The notes: a model not told the origin generated them from the sequence alone. A stretch of DNA of 47,360 bases from Phycisphaerae bacterium (GCA_012729815.1 JAAYCJ010000302.1:1-47360); one strand, 5' to 3'. Positions 16,401 to 23,675 are shown, counted from the first letter of the stretch. Program-made: numbers and translations.

Positions 16401-16626
16401 CTTCGACGTTGAGCGAGGCGGACGCGAGGTATTCGCGGATGGCGGCCAGGGTTTTGCCGGCTCCGGCGCCGAGGCCGCAGGTGCCGGTACCGACGTAGAG
16501 GACCGGGCGGGCGACCCGCTGACGGCGGAGGCCGGCCAGGAGGTCGGCAAGGGCCTGTTCTCCGGCCGACTGCGCCTTGCCGAAGGGTCCGCTTTTGAGG
16601 CCCGCGATCAGTTCGGGCCACGGCAT
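13408..16626 (-). CDS. hydB: Hydrogenase NADH/flavin subunit HydB fused to a GltD-like NAD(P)H flavoprotein
   Basis: About 1,072 aa. An N-terminal thioredoxin-like [2Fe-2S] domain (C50, C81, C85) is followed by a NuoF-like FMN/NADH domain (R-G-R-G-G-G-G-F-P-T-G, N-A-D-E-G-D-P-G-A-F), an SLBB-type segment (G-G-P-S-G-G-C) and a [4Fe-4S] site (E-S-C-G-K-C-x2-C). Where ordinary HydB ends in ferredoxin domains, this protein continues with a glutamate-synthase small-subunit-like module: an N-terminal Cys-rich FeS region, then two dinucleotide folds (V-I-G-G-G-P-A-G and I-G-G-G-N-S-A-M-D) and a closing C-L-R-C. The fusion could link NADH, FMN, FAD and possibly NADP. In-frame starts lie at 16686 and 16626. 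I prefer 16626 because the codons between look non-coding, although AAGGTG favours 16686. Confidence 0.93.
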   Translation of the reverse strand: MPWPELIAGLKSGPFGKAQSAGEQALADLLAGLRRQRVARPVLYVGTGTCGLGAGAGKTLAAIREYLASASLNVEVVEVGCVGLCSEEPIVDVQLPGKARVSFRNVTAENVSAILDAMLKKGQVPTAAVLGQFRDPGLQVWDDVPFLDEHPFLSAQRRVVLAASGIIDPTNIDEYIARGGYSAAAQTLRTMTRDEVCDLVEASGLRGRGGGGFPTGKKWKFALAAQGGQKYLICNADEGDPGAFMDRAVGESDPHRLLEGMLIAAYAIGATKAYIYIRAEYPLAIRRLKEAIAQARAYGLLGENILESGTNLEIIIKMGAGAFVCGEETALIHSIEGKRGMPRPRPPFPAVQGLFGKPTVINNVETLSNLPLILERGAEWFASMGTPGSKGTKVFALSGMVRRTGLVEVPMGTTLRQVVFDIGGGIANNKRCKAVQIGGPSGGCVPEAHLDIPTDYEALKKFGTIMGSGGLVVVDESTCMVDFAKYFMEFIQSESCGKCIPCREGTRRMLGILRAICRPRRQEDDTDALLRMQGVMYLKKLAETIKATSLCGLGQTAPNPVLSTLQWFRDEYEAHIYERRCPAGSCRELVGAPCENACPVGTEVWRYVAHIGRGEYEDAYRVIRQANPFPSACARVCHHPCEQACRSGVTGGDPVAVRALKRFVVDRVDPSAAPPAVVRERSDAAKVAVIGGGPAGLTAAHYLSLLGHKVTIFEREAQLGGMLVGAIPAYRLPREILKKEIDALLNENIEVRHGLALGRELTIDGLMENEFKAVFIAAGSHQSKRLELDGEDAEGIIPGIKFLKAHNLEGKALGRGRVGIIGGGNSAMDAARVAFRQPGVQSVAMFYRRTRQEMPAYAEEIEAGLAEGITIDELVAPVALRVENGKLRGVRFIRNKLGERDASGRQKPVPIPGSEFDVELDTLIVAISEEPEKEAIEGLDQTRWGTLAISAESWSTKRPGVFGGGDIVTGPSTVIAAVAAGKKAALMIDRYLSGKLLKTLTKVKLPSVYVPPTEMQQEEDDGSTAARVEIPHLPVERRCKCFTEVELSLDEPSAVGEARRCLRCDLEFTQPQ

Positions 16627-16672
16627 CCTCGGTTCTTCCCAACAACGATTCGTCAGTGTGGAATTGCTTGCG

Positions 16673-17155
16673 TTAGACTTGGGCATGATTGGACACCTTA
16701 CTCCGATACTCCTGGATGACCTTCGCCAGTTTCTGCGGCGTGACTTTGGCGTAGAACTCACCGTTGATGTTGACGACCGGGGCCAGTCCGCAGGCCCCCA
16801 TGCAGGCGACGACTTCGAGGCTGAACAGTCCGTCGCGGGTGGTCTGGCCGGGCTTGATCTTGAGCACCTTCATGACCATTTCGAGGTTCTTGAGGGAGCC
16901 TTTGACGTGGCAGGCGGTGCCGCGGCAGACCTGGACGTGGAAGCGTCCCGGCTGATTGAAGCGGAACTGGTTGTAGAACGTCGCCACCCCGTAGATCTTG
17001 CTGGTCGGCAGACCCAAATGGCGTCCGATCCGCTGGACCGTTTCCCGCGAGAGAAACCCTTCCGCTTCCTGGACTTCCTGCAGGATGGGGATCAGCATCT
17101 CCCGTTTCGCCGACGGGTACTTTTCCAAAATGCTTTCGACCTCGGTCATACTCAC
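16673..17155 (-). CDS. hydC: Hydrogenase [2Fe-2S] subunit HydC (NuoE-like, copy 1)
   Basis: Small electron-transfer subunit related to NuoE, which together with HydB and HydA makes the trimeric NAD-linked hydrogenase. The 160-aa protein has a helical N-terminal half and a thioredoxin-fold [2Fe-2S] domain with C77-x4-C82 and C118-x3-C122, the exact NuoE pattern. Translation most likely begins at the GTG at 17155, which overlaps the rex stop as GTGA and has AAGGAG 8 nt upstream; an ATG two codons later is too close to any Shine-Dalgarno. The tight link to rex supports co-transcription from the Rex-controlled promoter. Confidence 0.95.
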   Translation of the reverse strand: MSMTEVESILEKYPSAKREMLIPILQEVQEAEGFLSRETVQRIGRHLGLPTSKIYGVATFYNQFRFNQPGRFHVQVCRGTACHVKGSLKNLEMVMKVLKIKPGQTTRDGLFSLEVVACMGACGLAPVVNINGEFYAKVTPQKLAKVIQEYRSKVSNHAQV

Positions 17156-17787
17156 CTTGCCATCTCCTTCTTCGGTGCACCACGACGGGCAAAGAATGCC
17201 ACTTTTTCAAGGGACACGGTGATGTCCATAGTTTCCACGTAGATATCGGGTCGGACGCGGAGGGCGGCGGGGGCGAAATTGAGGATTCCGCGGACGCCGG
17301 CGCCGACGAGTCGGTCGGCGACTTCCTGTGCCTCGGTGGCGGGGACGGTAATGATTCCCACTTCGATTCGATTATTGCGGACCACTTGGGCAATATCTTC
17401 GACGGGATAGCATCGGCAGCCCTGGATGACCCGGTTGGTCTTGTAGTGATCGCTGTCGAAGGCGGCGACGATGGAGAGTCGCGGTCGTCGGCCGGCGAAG
17501 AAGGCGAGGATGGCCCGTCCGAGGTTTCCGACGCCGACGAGGGCGGCGTTTTGTCCTTCGGGGGCGTCGAGGTGGGCGCCGATACTGGCGAGGAGGGCGG
17601 AGACGTCGTAGCCGCGGGTGGGGGTACCGGAGTATCCGACGGCCATCAGGTCGCGGCGGACCTGGGCGGCTGTGCATCCGGCCATGGAGGCCAACTGGTG
17701 CGAGTAGACGCTCTGGACGCCGCTATCGCGCAGGCCGTGCAAAAGACGGCGGTAGACACTTAGACGACCTATAACTCTGTCGGACAT
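17152..17787 (-). CDS. rex: Redox-sensing transcriptional repressor Rex
   Basis: Rex binds DNA when the NADH/NAD ratio is low and leaves it when NADH accumulates, which derepresses fermentation and hydrogenase genes. The product is about 211 aa, the usual size. It has an N-terminal winged helix with R-R-D-L-M-A-V-G-Y (canonical R-x-D-L-x-x-x-G), the Rossmann loop V-G-V-G-N-L-G-R-A, and the C-terminal segment with F-A-P. It is the first gene of the long hydrogenase operon. A near-consensus Rex site about 50 nt upstream suggests autoregulation along with the whole operon. The start is ATG at 17787, or the GTG just before it; neither has a strong Shine-Dalgarno. Confidence 0.95.
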   Translation of the reverse strand: MSDRVIGRLSVYRRLLHGLRDSGVQSVYSHQLASMAGCTAAQVRRDLMAVGYSGTPTRGYDVSALLASIGAHLDAPEGQNAALVGVGNLGRAILAFFAGRRPRLSIVAAFDSDHYKTNRVIQGCRCYPVEDIAQVVRNNRIEVGIITVPATEAQEVADRLVGAGVRGILNFAPAALRVRPDIYVETMDITVSLEKVAFFARRGAPKKEMAR

Positions 17788-17835
17788 CACGCCACTGCAA
17801 GCTCAGCTTATGCGTCTCGGGCATCACACGGTGGT

Positions 17836-17853
17836 GTGTGAAAATTGTCACAT
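17836..17853. promoter_or_regulatory. Rex operator upstream of the rex-hydCBA operon
   Basis: The sequence GTGTGAAAATTGTCACAT matches the known Rex site TTGTGAAATATTTCACAA at 13 of the 16 positions outside its two central bases, with the TGTGAAA and TCACA half-sites in correct spacing. It lies about 50 nt upstream of rex. A candidate -10 AATAAT (minus strand) sits next to it at about 17860-17865, so binding would block the promoter. The match is seen directly; regulation is inferred from the Rex family. Confidence 0.75.
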
Positions 17854-18055
17854 CGTTACATTATTCACAGTAGCAAATCCATCGGCTTTTTTCAAGGCCT
17901 TCGGGCAAAAAAAAAACGGAGGAAGAGCGGGGGCGGTCGCCCATGCTGCCTGTAACTACTTTATCAACAGCAGTTTATAGCAATGATAAAAAAATGCATT
18001 TTTTAGGGTCTTTCGGGTTCCGCTGGGGCGGGTTTCCGCCGCGTGGGGCGTTTCA

Positions 18056-18085
18056 TTGCCATGGGGCGGCGGGTGGTGCTATAAT
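18056..18085 (+). promoter_or_regulatory. Sigma-70-type promoter for the small zinc-protein gene
   Basis: TTGCCA at 18056-18061 and a perfect TATAAT at 18080-18085, spaced by 18 nt. The expected start of transcription is about 30 nt before the ATG at 18125. Confidence 0.6.
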
Positions 18086-18124
18086 GCAGTGGGGAGAGTC
18101 GATGATCCAGAGCGGGGGAGACCC

Positions 18125-18334
18125 ATGGCCCAGCCAATCGAAGAGGTGGAACGGAAGCTGATGAACGACCACCCGGACCACCGGAATCACCTGTGCGAAC
18201 TGGCGCGACAGCGGGAGATGGCCCGGATCGGTCAACTGGCGCGGGGCGCCCGGTACGTCTGCCACATTTGCGGTCGGGCGGCGGCCCGGGCGGAGAACCT
18301 CTGCGAGCCGGTGGAGATCTCGTCAGCGGGGTAG
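18125..18334 (+). CDS. Small zinc-knuckle-like protein, unknown function
   Basis: A 69-aa protein without a known name to me. The C-terminal half has C46-x2-C49 in Y-V-C-H-I-C-G-R-A-A and a third Cys at C60 (N-L-C-E-P); C24 or nearby His residues could complete a metal site. The N-terminal half is charged and probably helical, with several His (D-H-P-D-H-R-N-H). A GGGGGAG Shine-Dalgarno lies close to the ATG at 18125, and a good promoter with TATAAT precedes it. It may be co-transcribed with the deaminase gene 180 nt downstream, although a separate TATAGT (18457-18462) lies between them. The Cys spacing makes coding likely in spite of the small size. Confidence 0.65.
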   Translation: MAQPIEEVERKLMNDHPDHRNHLCELARQREMARIGQLARGARYVCHICGRAAARAENLCEPVEISSAG

Positions 18335-18515
18335 GCACATCCGTCGCCGGCGGCGGCTTGAATCGTCCTAAGTGGCTTCGATCCAAGGCTCTGCGCTTGG
18401 GGGCGGGGAGGCGGGGGCAAAAATTCGTTTGCGAATCGGGGCGGGATGCGGCATGGTATAGTCTTTTTCCGCTTTGACCGGCCGCCGGCCGCACACGCAT
18501 GCGAAGGATGGACTG

Positions 18516-20867
18516 ATGAGACGGTACGACAACAGTTCGCGGGTCGAGCAGATCGCCCTGGAGCGATCGGGCAAGCCGTTTTGCTATGGCCCGACCGAGA
18601 AGATGAAGGTGGTTGAGGTGCCGGACTTTCCGAGTCTCGGCAAGCTGACCGCATTGCGGTTCATCGAGTGGCTCGGGCGTAATCCGGAGGGCGTGGTTTC
18701 GCTGCCGACGGGCAAGACGCCGGAGCACTTTATCAAATGGACGATCCACTTTCTGGAGAACTGGGAGAAGCGGGCGGTCCAGAAGGAGCTGGGCGGCTGG
18801 GGCATTGAGCCGGGCCACAAGCCGAAGATGAATTCGTACGTCTTCGTGCAGATCGACGAGTTCTACCCGATGAACCCGGCGCAGGAGAACAGCTTCGCGC
18901 ACTACATTCAGCGGTTTTACATCAAGCAGTTCGGTTTCGACCGCCGCAAGGCGCTGCTGCTGGACACGTGGAAGGTGGGGGCACCGGCGGGCCGCGATCT
19001 GGGTTTCGTTTTTCCCAGCGGGGAGGTGGACCTTTCGCTTCGGTACCGCAGTCCGTCCAGCGAGCTGGAGCAGCTTCAGTACGCGGCGATCACGGCGGCC
19101 GACCAGCAGGCGATGGAGTACGAGGCGAAGGTCCGGGAGCTGGGCGGGATCGGTTTTTTCCTGGGCGGGATCGGCCCGGACGGTCACATCGGCTTTAACA
19201 TCCGCGGTTCGGACCACTACGTGACGACGAGCCTGACGCAGATCAACTACGAGACGGCGGCGGCGGCGGCGACGGACCTGGGCGGGATCGAGATCGCGCG
19301 TCAGAAGGCGGTGATCACGATCGGCCTGCGGACGATCACGTGCAATCCGGACGCGGTGGCGATCGTGACGGCGGCGGGCGAAAGCAAGGCGAAGGTGGTC
19401 AAGGACGCGGTGGAGAGCGGGCCGTCGGTGCTGTATCCGGCGACGAGCCTGCAGGAGCTGGACGGGGCGCGGTTCTACCTGACGCAAGGGGCGGCGAAGC
19501 TGCTGGTCGAGCGGCGATACCAGGAGCTGGCGGCCCTGCCGCAACTGCCATACGAGGCGGCGGAGCAGATTCTGATCGACGTGGCGTTCCAGCAGAAGAA
19601 GCCGATGGCGCAGTTGCGCGACGAGGATCTGGCGGCCGACCGGCTGGGGAGCCTGTTGGTCGGGCAGCGCGGGAAGCCGACGAACCTGATCAGCGAGGCC
19701 TACGTGGACCTTTCGGATCGGATCGCCCGGGGGCTTGAGCCGCTTCGCGACTGCCGGTTTCTGCACACGGCGCCGCACCACGACGACATCATGCTCGGGT
19801 ATCTGCCGTACATGCTGCACCTGGTCCGCGAGCCGCAGAGTTCGCATTTTTTCGCGACCCTCACCAGCGGGTTCACCTCGGTGACCAACGGGTACACGAT
19901 GGGGCATTTGCAGAACCTCGACGGATATCTGGATCGCGGGGACTTCGCGGGCCTGCTGGAGGAGGGGTACTTCGCTCCCCACGACCCGGTGGCCCGCAAC
20001 CGCGACGTGTACCAGTACCTGGACGGGGTGGCGGCGAACAGTCCGGAGATGCAGATCGAGGGCGAGGCGCGGCGGATGCTGCGCAACCTGGTCGAGTTGA
20101 CGAACGAGACGGACGTGCGGACGATCCGCAAGGAGATCAAGAAGTACCGCGACTACTTCGATTCGGCGTATCCGGGCAAGAAGGATCCGCCGTTCGTGCA
20201 GATGCTCAAGGGGATGATTCGGGAGTGGGAGGAGGAGCTGCTCTGGAGCCATCTGGGGTTCAACTGCGATCACATTTTCCACCTGCGGCTGGGGTTCTAC
20301 ACGGGCGACATTTTCACGCCGCAGCCGGAATGGGAGCGTGACGTGAAGCCCGTGCTGGCGCTGCTGGAGAGGCTGGATCCGGATATCATCACGGTCGCCC
20401 TGGACCCGGAGGCCAGCGGGCCGGACACGCACTACAAGGTACTCCAGACGATTTCGGAGGCGCTGAAGGCGTACCTGAAGAGCCGCCGCAAGAAGCGGGT
20501 GACGATCTGGGGCTACCGGAACGTCTGGTACCGCTTCCACCCGTCGGAGGCGAACCTGATCGTTCCGGTGTCGATGAACTCGCTGGCGATCACCCGCAGC
20601 GCGTTCCACATCTGTTTCGGGTCGCAGCGGAGCGCCTCGTTCCCGAGCTACGAGTACGACGGTCCGTTCTGCGATCTGGCCCAGAAGATCTGGGTGGAGC
20701 AGTTTTCGGTGCTCAAGACGTGCGTGGGGCGTGATTTCTTCTATAACAATGCGTCGCCGCGTCTGCGGGCGTCCCGCGGGCTGAACTTCATCAAGGCGAT
20801 GAGTCCGGATGAGTTCTTCGAGCAGGCCCAGTCGCTCAAGAAGCTGATGGAGAGCCAGCCGCAGTAG
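18516..20867 (+). CDS. nagB: Glucosamine-6-phosphate deaminase fused to a LmbE/PIG-L-type deacetylase domain
   Basis: A 783-aa, two-domain protein. The N-terminal part (about 1-330) is NagB-like: S-L-P-T-G-K-T-P, Q-I-D-E-F-Y, and the signature G-G-I-G-P-D-G-H-I-G-F-N with the catalytic His. It would convert glucosamine-6-phosphate to fructose-6-phosphate and ammonia. The C-terminal part (from about 420) resembles LmbE/PIG-L zinc deacetylases, with T-A-P-H-H-D-D-I-M-L as the metal motif and a later His in D-T-H-Y-K. One chain could thus deacetylate and then deaminate an N-acetylglucosamine derivative; this is inference. Longer NagB proteins of this kind occur in Bacteroidota and Planctomycetota-like genomes. 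The start is the ATG at 18516 with GAAGGATGG upstream. Confidence 0.85.
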   Translation: MRRYDNSSRVEQIALERSGKPFCYGPTEKMKVVEVPDFPSLGKLTALRFIEWLGRNPEGVVSLPTGKTPEHFIKWTIHFLENWEKRAVQKELGGWGIEPGHKPKMNSYVFVQIDEFYPMNPAQENSFAHYIQRFYIKQFGFDRRKALLLDTWKVGAPAGRDLGFVFPSGEVDLSLRYRSPSSELEQLQYAAITAADQQAMEYEAKVRELGGIGFFLGGIGPDGHIGFNIRGSDHYVTTSLTQINYETAAAAATDLGGIEIARQKAVITIGLRTITCNPDAVAIVTAAGESKAKVVKDAVESGPSVLYPATSLQELDGARFYLTQGAAKLLVERRYQELAALPQLPYEAAEQILIDVAFQQKKPMAQLRDEDLAADRLGSLLVGQRGKPTNLISEAYVDLSDRIARGLEPLRDCRFLHTAPHHDDIMLGYLPYMLHLVREPQSSHFFATLTSGFTSVTNGYTMGHLQNLDGYLDRGDFAGLLEEGYFAPHDPVARNRDVYQYLDGVAANSPEMQIEGEARRMLRNLVELTNETDVRTIRKEIKKYRDYFDSAYPGKKDPPFVQMLKGMIREWEEELLWSHLGFNCDHIFHLRLGFYTGDIFTPQPEWERDVKPVLALLERLDPDIITVALDPEASGPDTHYKVLQTISEALKAYLKSRRKKRVTIWGYRNVWYRFHPSEANLIVPVSMNSLAITRSAFHICFGSQRSASFPSYEYDGPFCDLAQKIWVEQFSVLKTCVGRDFFYNNASPRLRASRGLNFIKAMSPDEFFEQAQSLKKLMESQPQ

Positions 20868-20924
20868 ATGTTTTTCGGCGGACGACGAGCGGTCCGCTTT
20901 ATAGGATTAGACAGGAGCCGAGAC

Positions 20925-21686
20925 ATGACGATGTTTGACGAGATTCAGATATCCAAGGCGATCGCCGAGGCGTACCACCGGAAGGTGTTGAACCACCTGG
21001 CGAGCGACGTGATCATCGTGGGGGCCGGTCCGTCGGGGTTGACGGCGGCGTACTATCTGGCGCGGTCGGGGTTGAAGGTGACGGTGATGGAGAAGCGTCT
21101 GTCGCCGGGCGGCGGGATCTGGGGCGGCGGGATGGCGATGAATGAGGTGGTCCTTCAGGAGGAGGCGCTCCAGATTGCCGACGAGTTCGGCATCCGCCAC
21201 GTTCGGACGGCGGAGGGCCTGCACACCGCGGACTCGGTGGAGTTGGCGTGCGCGTTGTGCCTCAAGGCCCTTCAGGCCGGGGCGGCGGTGCTGAATTTGC
21301 TGACGGTCGAGGACATCCGGGTTCAGCAGGGCAAGGTGAACGGCGTGGTGGTGAACCGGACGGGGGTGTATCCGACGCTGCACGTCGATCCGATCACGTT
21401 CTCAGCGGGGGCGGTGCTGGACGCGACGGGTCACGAGGCGATCCTGGTGGCCACGCTGAAGAAGAAGGGGTTGTTCAAGAGCGACGCGGGCGAAGGGCCG
21501 ATGGACGCGATGGCGGGCGAGGCGTTCGTGGTGGATCGGGCGGGCCAGGTGTTTCCGGGCCTGTGGGTTTCGGGGATGGGCGTGTGCGCGACGTTCGGCG
21601 GACCGCGGATGGGTCCGATTTTCGGCGGGATGCTGTTATCGGGCCGGCGGATCGCCGAGATGATCGGGGCGTCGCTGGCCGAGTGA
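20925..21686 (+). CDS. thi4: Sulfide-dependent thiazole synthase Thi4
   Basis: Thi4 makes the ADP-thiazole precursor of thiamine from NAD, glycine and a sulfur source. The 253-aa product has the FAD/NAD-type loop I-V-G-A-G-P-S-G-L-T-A, followed by E-K-R-L-S-P-G-G-G-I-W-G-G-G. The position of the sulfur-donating Cys of yeast Thi4 is a His here (L-H-V-D-P-I-T-F), the pattern of catalytic enzymes in methanogens that use free sulfide and iron rather than destroying themselves. That suits an anoxic, sulfidic habitat. ACAGGAG lies 7 nt before the ATG at 20925; the frame is open further upstream without a start signal. The 3' end faces the sensor-kinase gene with only 9 nt between stops. No TPP riboswitch fits in the 57-nt gap upstream. 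Confidence 0.92.
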   Translation: MTMFDEIQISKAIAEAYHRKVLNHLASDVIIVGAGPSGLTAAYYLARSGLKVTVMEKRLSPGGGIWGGGMAMNEVVLQEEALQIADEFGIRHVRTAEGLHTADSVELACALCLKALQAGAAVLNLLTVEDIRVQQGKVNGVVVNRTGVYPTLHVDPITFSAGAVLDATGHEAILVATLKKKGLFKSDAGEGPMDAMAGEAFVVDRAGQVFPGLWVSGMGVCATFGGPRMGPIFGGMLLSGRRIAEMIGASLAE

Positions 21687-21695
21687 GGCAAGTGG

Positions 21696-23504
21696 TCACG
21701 GTTCGTATCGGATCGGAAGCGAGAAGAAGAACGTCGAGCCTTTGCCGAACTCGGATTCGACCCAGATTCGTCCGCCGTGGCGGGCCACGATCCGCTGGGT
21801 CATCGCCAGACCCACGCCCGTGCCCGGATACCTGAGCCGTGAGTTGAGGCGTTTGAAGATTACGAAAATCTGATCGAAGTATTCCGGCTCGATGCCGATT
21901 CCGTTGTCGCGAACCGAGAAGACCCAGTGGTCGTCGCGTAGTTCGGCGCGCAGATGGACCTCCGGAACCACGCCCTCGCGTCGGAACTTGATTCCGTTTT
22001 CGATCAGGCGGCGAAACACTTCGACCAACTGCCGTCGGTCCGCCGCCACCCGCGGCAGAGGCTCGATGGCGACGCGAGTTCCGGTCTGGTCGATCATATC
22101 GCCCAGTTGTTCGGCGGCCTCTTCGGCTGCCTTGCCGCTGTCGATGGGTTCAAAGGGCCCGCCCCGCGCGTCGATCTGGGAGTAGTCCAGGAGGTCTCGC
22201 AGGAGCTGGTGCATTCGGGTGGCCCCTTCGACCGCGTGGTCGATGTAGACGTCGGCCTCCTCGTCAAGCTTGCCTTTGTAGCGGATTTTGAGTAACTGGA
22301 CGAAGTTGCCGACCATTCGGAGCGGCTCCTGGAGGTCATGGGAGGCCAGTTCGGCGTATCGGGCCAGATCGGCGTTGGAACGGAGGAGTTCGGCGGTCCG
22401 GCACTGGACCCTGGTATCCAGCTCATCGCGTTCGTGTTGGAGGGCTTCCTGGCGTTCGCGGATTTGCCCGGCCATAAGATCGAATTCGTCGGCCAGGTCC
22501 TCCAATTCCGTTACCCCGGTCACGCCGTTGCGGCGCGGGCGTCCGCCCCGGGCCAGGACGGTGGCGTATTCGGTCAACTGGCGGATGCCTCGGGTGATCC
22601 GCCAGGCGATAAGCACGGCCAGCAGCATCCCGATCGCGCTGACGGCAGTCACCGCCGCCGCGTTCAGCATCAAAGTTCGGCGGACCGGTCCCAGGGCAAC
22701 CGACTCCGGCCGGCTGACTCCAGCCACCCACCCGATATCCGGAATGGGCACTCGGGCGGATATCCGCGTTTCCGTCTCGTTGGGATAGACGAGGGTTCCG
22801 GTATTCTCCCGCCCCGCGAGGGCTTCGGGGAGCAACGGGTCGACGCCGATCCAGTTCCGTTGGTGGTAGGTGTAGGATTCAGGCGGATAGGCGTGGACCA
22901 GGAAACCGGCGCCGTCGAAGATGAGGGTGCGTCCCCCGTGTTCCCTTTCCAGACGGGCCAGTTCATCAAACCGGTCCAGGTCGAGCACCGCGACCATGAC
23001 CCCCTTGAGGTCATCTTCCTCCCGAATGGCCCGGGCAACGATGACCTCGCCGCTCTCGTTGGAGGCGGGCAGGACGTCGGTTACGACCCACTCGCGGCCA
23101 TGCAGGATTCGTTCGTAGAAGTCACTGCCGTTGATGTCAAACGGGAACTCCTGGGCCCGGTTGGCGGCTTGCACCCGGCCCTCCGGGTCCAGCCACGCGA
23201 AATAGGTCACCGCCGGATGATCCGCGATTCCCTTGGCCAGGATCCGCTGGGCCTGCTCCGGCGTGTACGGCTCCAGGAACGTCAGAGCCGACCCGGTTGC
23301 CAGCTCCTGGGCCAGAACGTCTTTGATGTAGCCCTGGAAGGAGAAAGCCACCGCCCGCGCGAACTCCAGGTTCGCCTGGCGTTCCTCGCGCTGGGCCGCT
23401 GCGAACCATCGTTGGAACACGATGGCCTGCGTGGTCAGCATCGGGACCAACGCCACGAACAAGAGCAGAAACAGATGTATTCGCGTACTCCCGCGAAAAG
23501 TCAT
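21696..23504 (-). CDS. Membrane sensor histidine kinase (Cache-like sensor, HAMP, HisKA, HATPase)
   Basis: A 602-aa sensor kinase. An N-terminal helix (about 10-30) anchors it, and about 250 residues of extracytoplasmic sensor follow, with Cache-like features (W-L-D-P-E-G-R-V, V-A-R-A-I-R). After a second membrane helix comes a HAMP linker (W-R-I-T-R-G-I-R-Q-L), then HisKA with the phospho-His in A-S-H-D-L-Q-E-P-L-R, the phytochrome-like subtype, and HATPase (N-G-I-K-F, D-N-G-I-G-I, G-T-G-V-G-L-A). The true start is the ATG at 23504, preceded by GGGAGG; the frame stays open about 1.5 kb further upstream, antisense to the sirtuin gene, and is not coding. No partner regulator is adjacent. A TATAAT on the minus strand precedes it. 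Confidence 0.9.
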   Translation of the reverse strand: MTFRGSTRIHLFLLLFVALVPMLTTQAIVFQRWFAAAQREERQANLEFARAVAFSFQGYIKDVLAQELATGSALTFLEPYTPEQAQRILAKGIADHPAVTYFAWLDPEGRVQAANRAQEFPFDINGSDFYERILHGREWVVTDVLPASNESGEVIVARAIREEDDLKGVMVAVLDLDRFDELARLEREHGGRTLIFDGAGFLVHAYPPESYTYHQRNWIGVDPLLPEALAGRENTGTLVYPNETETRISARVPIPDIGWVAGVSRPESVALGPVRRTLMLNAAAVTAVSAIGMLLAVLIAWRITRGIRQLTEYATVLARGGRPRRNGVTGVTELEDLADEFDLMAGQIRERQEALQHERDELDTRVQCRTAELLRSNADLARYAELASHDLQEPLRMVGNFVQLLKIRYKGKLDEEADVYIDHAVEGATRMHQLLRDLLDYSQIDARGGPFEPIDSGKAAEEAAEQLGDMIDQTGTRVAIEPLPRVAADRRQLVEVFRRLIENGIKFRREGVVPEVHLRAELRDDHWVFSVRDNGIGIEPEYFDQIFVIFKRLNSRLRYPGTGVGLAMTQRIVARHGGRIWVESEFGKGSTFFFSLPIRYEP

Positions 23505-23537
23505 CGCCGCCTCCCTTAAGGTGGACCCATGAGGTTT

Positions 23538-23599
23538 ATTATATGCTCCGAGGAAGGGCGTATCCATTTGTAGCAAGCTCGGCTTGTCGTCACTATAAT
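23538..23599. promoter_or_regulatory. Divergent -10 boxes between sensor kinase and sirtuin genes
   Basis: Two perfect TATAAT hexamers point away from each other: minus strand at 23538-23543, toward the sensor kinase, and plus strand at 23594-23599, toward the sirtuin gene. The -35 regions are weak on both sides, so activators may be needed. The 170-nt gap is otherwise plain. Confidence 0.5.
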
Positions 23600-23675
23600 T
23601 GCCTTGTCGGACCCGCGCTCTTGAGCGGAGGGGGACGCCGTCGTTGTCTGAAGGCTGTCCGGTTCGGAAATCATA

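Larger units (their letters stand above)
17788..18124. other. Divergent intergenic region between rex and the small zinc-protein gene
   Basis: About 340 nt without a gene. From left to right it holds the rex leader, the Rex operator (17836-17853), and an A-rich segment in which a GCC-TTCG-GGC hairpin is flanked by T and A runs (about 17888-17914; not a terminator on either strand because no T-run follows). It then has an AT-rich island with a near-perfect palindrome of A and T runs around TGCA (17987-18005), and a sigma-70-type promoter reading right (18056-18085). No ORF with a Shine-Dalgarno was seen. Confidence 0.6.

Noticed and set aside
16687-16761. Longer N-terminus of HydB copy 1
   Set aside because: It overlaps hydC in another frame, has no Shine-Dalgarno and is not HydB-like.
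17888-17914. Hairpin with poly-T and poly-A flanks as a terminator
   Set aside because: On neither strand does a T-run follow the stem in the 3' direction, so it is not a rho-independent terminator.
18003-20609. Long open frame (868 codons) on the minus strand
   Set aside because: It is antisense to the NagB-LmbE fusion, is rich in Arg/Pro/His/Leu as expected of a high-GC shadow frame, and has no recognisable domain or Shine-Dalgarno.
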